Source of the DNA: Curtobacterium pusillum
GTDB lineage: Bacteria; Actinomycetota; Actinomycetes; Actinomycetales; Microbacteriaceae
Assembly (NCBI RefSeq): GCF_013359865.1
Contig: NZ_JABMCE010000083.1
Location: 1 to 64,000, forward strand
Direction: 5' to 3'
Length of the DNA: 64,000 nt
Within the stretch, counting starts at the first letter, position 1. Each line of letters starts with the position of its first letter. The notes below the pieces were generated by a model that saw only the letters and a list, made by a program, of their open reading frames with translations, ran no database searches and had not been told where the DNA came from. A program made the position numbers and the translations under genes. Shown piece after piece: positions 62,913-64,000 of this stretch.

Positions 62913-63548
62913 TCACCGCTGGCCGAGAAGCGCCCGCGCGTCGAGGACGATCGCGAGACCGACGGTTCCCACGGCATCCGCTGCCAGCCGGGGGAGGGCG
63001 CCGAACACCGGTGTCGGGACGGCGGACGCGGTGGTGAACGCGATGGTCGCGCCGCCGCCGGAGATCTGACCGTTGCCGCTGTTCGAGAGGTTGAAGCCTC
63101 CCGCGGCGGTGTAGGTCGTCGCGGGCGCGGCGTTCGTCGACACGCGGATCGTCGTGGTGATGTCGACGCCGCTGAGCTTCCCGTTCCCGGCCGCCGGGAC
63201 GGTGAGGGTGCCGGAGCAGCGCATCTGCGTGTCGGCGTTCGACCGGACGCAGTTCGAGAAGAGCGTGGTCCGCCCCTGTCGGACCCCCTCGATGATCTGT
63301 TCGCCCATGACGGTGTCGGAGGTGAACGTCGAGTTCTCCGGGGCCGTCAGGTAGAGCGCGACGCCACCGGACTGGGCTGAACCGTACTGGTTGTAGACGA
63401 CCGCGCCCACCTCGGCGGTCTGTCCGGGCGCCACGGTGTTCGGTTGGTCCGCCGACGGCGTCACGGTGACGGCGGAGGCCGGCGCCGCGAGCGCGATCGT
63501 GACGGCGGCCACGGTGCAGCCGAGTACGGCGAGCATGCGTTTGCGCAT
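62913..63548 (-). CDS. Secreted protein with C-terminal hydrophobic segment
   Basis: 211 residues with GGGAGAA before the ATG. Sec signal peptide MRKRMLAVLGCTVAAVTIAL ending APASA, cleavage near residue 26. The mature part is beta-rich, like immunoglobulin-like surface modules (VAPGQTAEVGAVVYNQYGSA, LSGVDITTTIRVSTN). The C-terminus has AVPTPVFG, then a moderately hydrophobic stretch ADAVGTVGLAIVLDARALLG and a final Arg, reminiscent of a sorting signal though weaker than classical PEP-CTERM. It could be an exosortase target encoded 3 kb away; this is inference. Confidence 0.75.
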   Translation of the reverse strand: MRKRMLAVLGCTVAAVTIALAAPASAVTVTPSADQPNTVAPGQTAEVGAVVYNQYGSAQSGGVALYLTAPENSTFTSDTVMGEQIIEGVRQGRTTLFSNCVRSNADTQMRCSGTLTVPAAGNGKLSGVDITTTIRVSTNAAPATTYTAAGGFNLSNSGNGQISGGGATIAFTTASAVPTPVFGALPRLAADAVGTVGLAIVLDARALLGQR

Positions 63549-63569
63549 GGTGTTCTCCCTGGGTTGAGG

Positions 63570-63590
63570 AAGCGACCACCGTGGTCGCTT
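63570..63590. promoter_or_regulatory. Perfect 9-bp inverted repeat in the leader of the secreted-protein gene
   Basis: AAGCGACCA-CCG-TGGTCGCTT, 22 bp before the ATG at 63548, between the LysR stop and the secreted-protein gene. It could be an operator, a leader hairpin or the LysR terminator. Confidence 0.5.
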
Positions 63591-63657
63591 GTCCAGTGAG
63601 ATGGGGAGGCGGGGCGATGATGACGTCGGTACCCGTATCCGTTCGGCGTCCGTGCGG

Positions 63658-64000
63658 TCAGACGGCGTCGACGAGGGCCCTCGCGAGCGGGTGCCACTCG
63701 CGGGACGACGGTCCGCTCAGCACGAGCGTCCGTGACAGCCTGCGGGCCATCGGCACCATGACGAGGTCCGGCGGGAGCATCACGCGCCCGAGGGTCGGCA
63801 CGATCGACACGCCCTCGCCCCGCTCGATCATCCCGAACATCGTGCTCATCTCCCGCACCCGGTGGGCGTACCGGAAGGGCTGTCCGTCGAGCTCGTGCAG
63901 CCGCTGGATCTGGTTCTCGCAGCCACCGCCACCGGAGACGAGACCGTCCTCGTGCAGGTCGTCGAGCGTCAGCGCCGGCAGGTCCGCGAGCGGGTGGTCC
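63658..64000 (-). CDS. LysR-family regulator, partial (C-terminal part)
   Basis: The frame stays open to the window edge, so the helix-turn-helix lies to the right. The visible 113 residues read as the second lobe of a LysR effector-binding domain: DHPLADLPALTLDDLH, REMSTMFGMIERGEGVSIVP and the closing SREWHPLARALVDAV. The VSIVPTLGR strand-turn is characteristic of the family. Target and ligand unknown. Confidence 0.85.
   Translation of the reverse strand, partial: DHPLADLPALTLDDLHEDGLVSGGGGCENQIQRLHELDGQPFRYAHRVREMSTMFGMIERGEGVSIVPTLGRVMLPPDLVMVPMARRLSRTLVLSGPSSREWHPLARALVDAV

Noticed and set aside
62913..63548. Classical PEP-CTERM or LPXTG assignment for the secreted protein
   Set aside because: Neither motif is present; only a loose VPTP plus hydrophobic end is seen, so it is kept as a hypothesis.

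Overview
The window is high-GC DNA with dense, short-gap operons, many 4-bp ATGA/GTGA stop-start overlaps and frequent GTG starts. These traits, a complete upper and lower mevalonate operon, an OleBC fusion, LAXTG-type anchors and an ECF sigma factor with a built-in zinc-binding anti-sigma motif point to an actinobacterium of the Micrococcales. Microbacteriaceae, probably Curtobacterium or a close relative, is my best guess; this is inferred from gene content and not proven. It looks like ordinary chromosome: I see no rRNA, tRNA, CRISPR, prophage or insertion sequence.

Layout. 1-2 kb: a sugar isomerase/epimerase and Gfo/Idh dehydrogenase pair. 2-6 kb: a minus-strand locus of a small WXG-like protein, an alpha/beta hydrolase with a helical N-terminus, two related lipoproteins, a small membrane protein and a decayed duplicate. 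6-13.5 kb: a frameshifted membrane gene, an ABC exporter, a two-component system, YCII and MFS genes and a TetR regulator. 13.5-16.2 kb: a serine hydrolase, a retropepsin-like zinc-protease-family protein and RimK with a TrkA-C tail. 16.2-21 kb: oleA-oleBC-oleD, for long-chain olefins. 21-26 kb: an MFS carrier, a CGNR regulator and the csoR-copZ-copA copper operon with a visible operator. 26-34.5 kb: pgi, a LysM lipoprotein, a sugar porter, a DUF4396 protein, a quinone-oxidoreductase-like enzyme and an MFS carrier. 34.5-40 kb: mvk-mvaD-mvaK2-mvaA-mvaS. 40-51 kb: nitrogen assimilation, with gdhA, a diflavin reductase and an 1856-residue GltB-like glutamate synthase. 51-57 kb: a two-component system flanked by an ArnT/YkcB-like GT39 and a GT2-GtrA fusion. 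57-64 kb: fructosamine kinase, a processive GT2, an exosortase-family protein, a WecB epimerase, a 63-residue LAFTG membrane protein, an ECF sigma factor, a DUF4434-like glycosidase, a secreted protein and a partial LysR.

Two regulatory patterns stand out. First, a family of at least seven (eight with one degenerate copy) strongly conserved 40-60 bp palindromes with core GGAGGCGCGGTGC / GCACCGCGCCTCC sits at 3' gene ends, mostly between convergent genes. It behaves like a dispersed terminator or REP-type element. Second, both glycosyltransferase genes flanking the OmpR-type two-component system carry a CTTAGG-N5-CNNAGG direct repeat 35-60 bp before their starts, a likely binding site for that regulator.

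The best candidates for undescribed systems are (a) the exosortase, LAFTG mini-protein, WecB and GT2 operon with nearby secreted protein and sigma factor, (b) the GltB-like synthase paired with a diflavin reductase instead of GltD, and (c) the hydrolase and lipoprotein locus with its decaying duplicate.
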